Positions 63,491-64,000 of a stretch of 64,000 nucleotides of DNA are shown in pieces; the first letter of the stretch is position 1, and every line of letters begins with the position of its first letter. The position numbers and the translations under genes are program-made. The stretch lies in contig DASPQV010000010.1 in NCBI GenBank assembly GCA_035624785.1, positions 7,239 through 71,238 on the forward strand, in the 5' to 3' direction. The notes under the pieces were generated by a model, which made no database searches, had not been told where the DNA came from, and worked only from the letters and a program-made list of their open reading frames with translations. The DNA comes from JAJZNI01 sp035624785 (lineage in GTDB: Bacteria > Chloroflexota > Dormibacteria > Aeolococcales > Aeolococcaceae).

Positions 63491-63610
63491 ATGACGGACG
63501 AAGAGCTGACGCGGCTTTGGGATGAGATCGAGGCGGATCTCCGCTTCGACCCCACGATGTACCCAGACGAACCGCTGGTGCAGGCACACGGCGTGCCGTT
63601 GGTCCGGTAA
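63491..63610 (+). CDS. Short acidic peptide (DPxxYPDE family), second copy
   Basis: A 39-residue peptide, MTDEELTRLWDEIEADLRFD-PTMYPDE, then a 12-residue tail. It is homologous over about 27 residues to the peptide at 51510-51674 that opens the element B operon; the tails differ. GAGGTG lies about eight bases before ATG 63491. It lies outside element B and is followed by a fragment of the W-P-IV small-protein family rather than by biosynthetic enzymes. Confidence 0.7.
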   Translation: MTDEELTRLWDEIEADLRFDPTMYPDEPLVQAHGVPLVR

Positions 63611-63620
63611 TCCTCGACCG

Positions 63621-63737
63621 ACATGGCGACCAGGCTTCGGGGGGCGGGCTCCTTGGGCAGCGGTCCTCGTAGACGTGCTCAAGCGGGACTCCGTTGGTCG
63701 GCGACTCGAGGATGTGCTCGCCGCCTCAAGTGCAGTC
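63621..63737 (+). pseudogene. Fragment of the W-P-IV small-protein family (copy 3)
   Basis: The frame reads APWAAVLVDVLKRDSVGRRL-EDVLAAS, close to GVWAPVIVDVLKRDAASRRL-EDALANS at 62803-62994 in both protein and DNA. No start codon or ribosome site is evident, and the frame runs on antisense to the next gene. Confidence 0.5.
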
Positions 63738-63781
63738 GGCAGGTCCGACCTTCGGGGCTGCGGCCCCGCTGAGCCGGTTCT

Positions 63782-64000
63782 TCAGCACGGCGCGGGCGCC
63801 CTGGGAGCAACGCTGGCTCGGTGTGACGGGCGCGTGGTGGGCTTCACGAGGACACGATCCTGGAGGGCGCGGACGATCCCGAGGGCTAGAGCCACGGTCA
63901 GCAACTTGTCCGGGAGGTCGATGGCCGCCTCCCCGGTCGCGGCGGCCACGAATGAGGGAACGTGCCTGACGGCTAGGAGGTTGAACACCCCGTCGCCCAG
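63782..64000 (-). CDS. ECF transporter S component, C-terminal part (start outside window)
   Basis: The frame enters from the right edge as LGDGVFNLLAVRHVPSFVAA and continues GEAAIDLPDKLLTVALALGI, ending with a short basic tail. This resembles the last two TM helices of vitamin-binding S components of energy-coupling-factor transporters. About 72 residues are visible. The substrate cannot be inferred from this end. Confidence 0.6.
   Translation of the reverse strand: MGDGVFNLLAVRHVPSFVAAATGEAAIDLPDKLLTVALALGIVRALQDRVLVKPTTRPSHRASVAPRAPAPC

Overview
This is a high-GC bacterial chromosome segment of about 64 kb. The gene mix points to a soil-type Terrabacteria lineage such as Actinomycetota, Chloroflexota or Candidatus Dormibacterota: a wax-ester synthase/DGAT, FadD15-like acyl-CoA synthetases, a CvpA-trypsin (MarP-like) protease, MalT/LuxR activators, and many HisKA_3 kinases and ABC-2 exporters. 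No rRNA or universal marker gene is present, so the phylum cannot be fixed. Both ends cut a gene: a secreted Asp-box protein on the left and an ECF S component on the right.

The left backbone (1-32.7 kb) is dense. It holds a proline racemase-type enzyme divergent from an ornithine cyclodeaminase/ketimine reductase homologue. A lipid/fermentation block follows: acyl-CoA synthetase, bifunctional AdhE, WS/DGAT, alpha/beta hydrolase and SRPBCC protein. Next come an AraC-VOC pair, an MFS exporter, an RHH-SPFH pair divergent from a Nat-like ABC exporter, and a second ABC-2 exporter operon behind a perfect palindrome. A signalling island (21.4-29.0 kb) contains an HD-GYP protein, a receiver fused to a class III cyclase, a cNMP-binding protein, a HisKA_3 kinase, a LuxR response regulator and a lone receiver. 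A MarP-like protease, a chromate transporter homologue, an SDR and tRNA-Pro(TGG) complete this part.

The centre (32.75-58.82 kb) reads as two related integrative elements in tandem at tRNA-Pro. The 3' half of the tRNA (46 bp) is repeated exactly at 40.9 kb, and its first 17 bp recur at 58.8 kb. The sequence just right of the tRNA is repeated just right of the 40.9-kb copy. The sequence just left of the 40.9-kb copy (the 3' end of a small XRE-like gene and a decayed tRNA 5' half) is repeated just left of the 58.8-kb copy. Element A (about 8 kb) carries an IS3 transposase scrap, a DUF4097-like surface protein, a broken MalT-type regulator, two paralogous acyltransferases and a lipoprotein esterase. 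Element B (about 18 kb) carries a GT39 glycosyltransferase, a membrane gene broken by TGA, an SDR, an ABC exporter, a MalT/LuxR activator and a tightly coupled six-gene biosynthetic operon. That operon runs: short acidic peptide, polysaccharide-pyruvyl-transferase-like enzyme, reductase-ligase fusion, ATC-hydrolase-like protein, GMC oxidoreductase with a four-Cys cluster, and SDR. No integrase gene is recognisable in either element.

The right flank (58.8-64 kb) has an orphan histidine kinase, a MacB-like ABC operon destroyed by an internal deletion, and a cluster of very small genes with internally repeated motifs. One of these is a second copy of the short acidic peptide that opens the element B operon. 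That peptide family, the operon and the tandem integrase-less elements are the best candidates for something undescribed.
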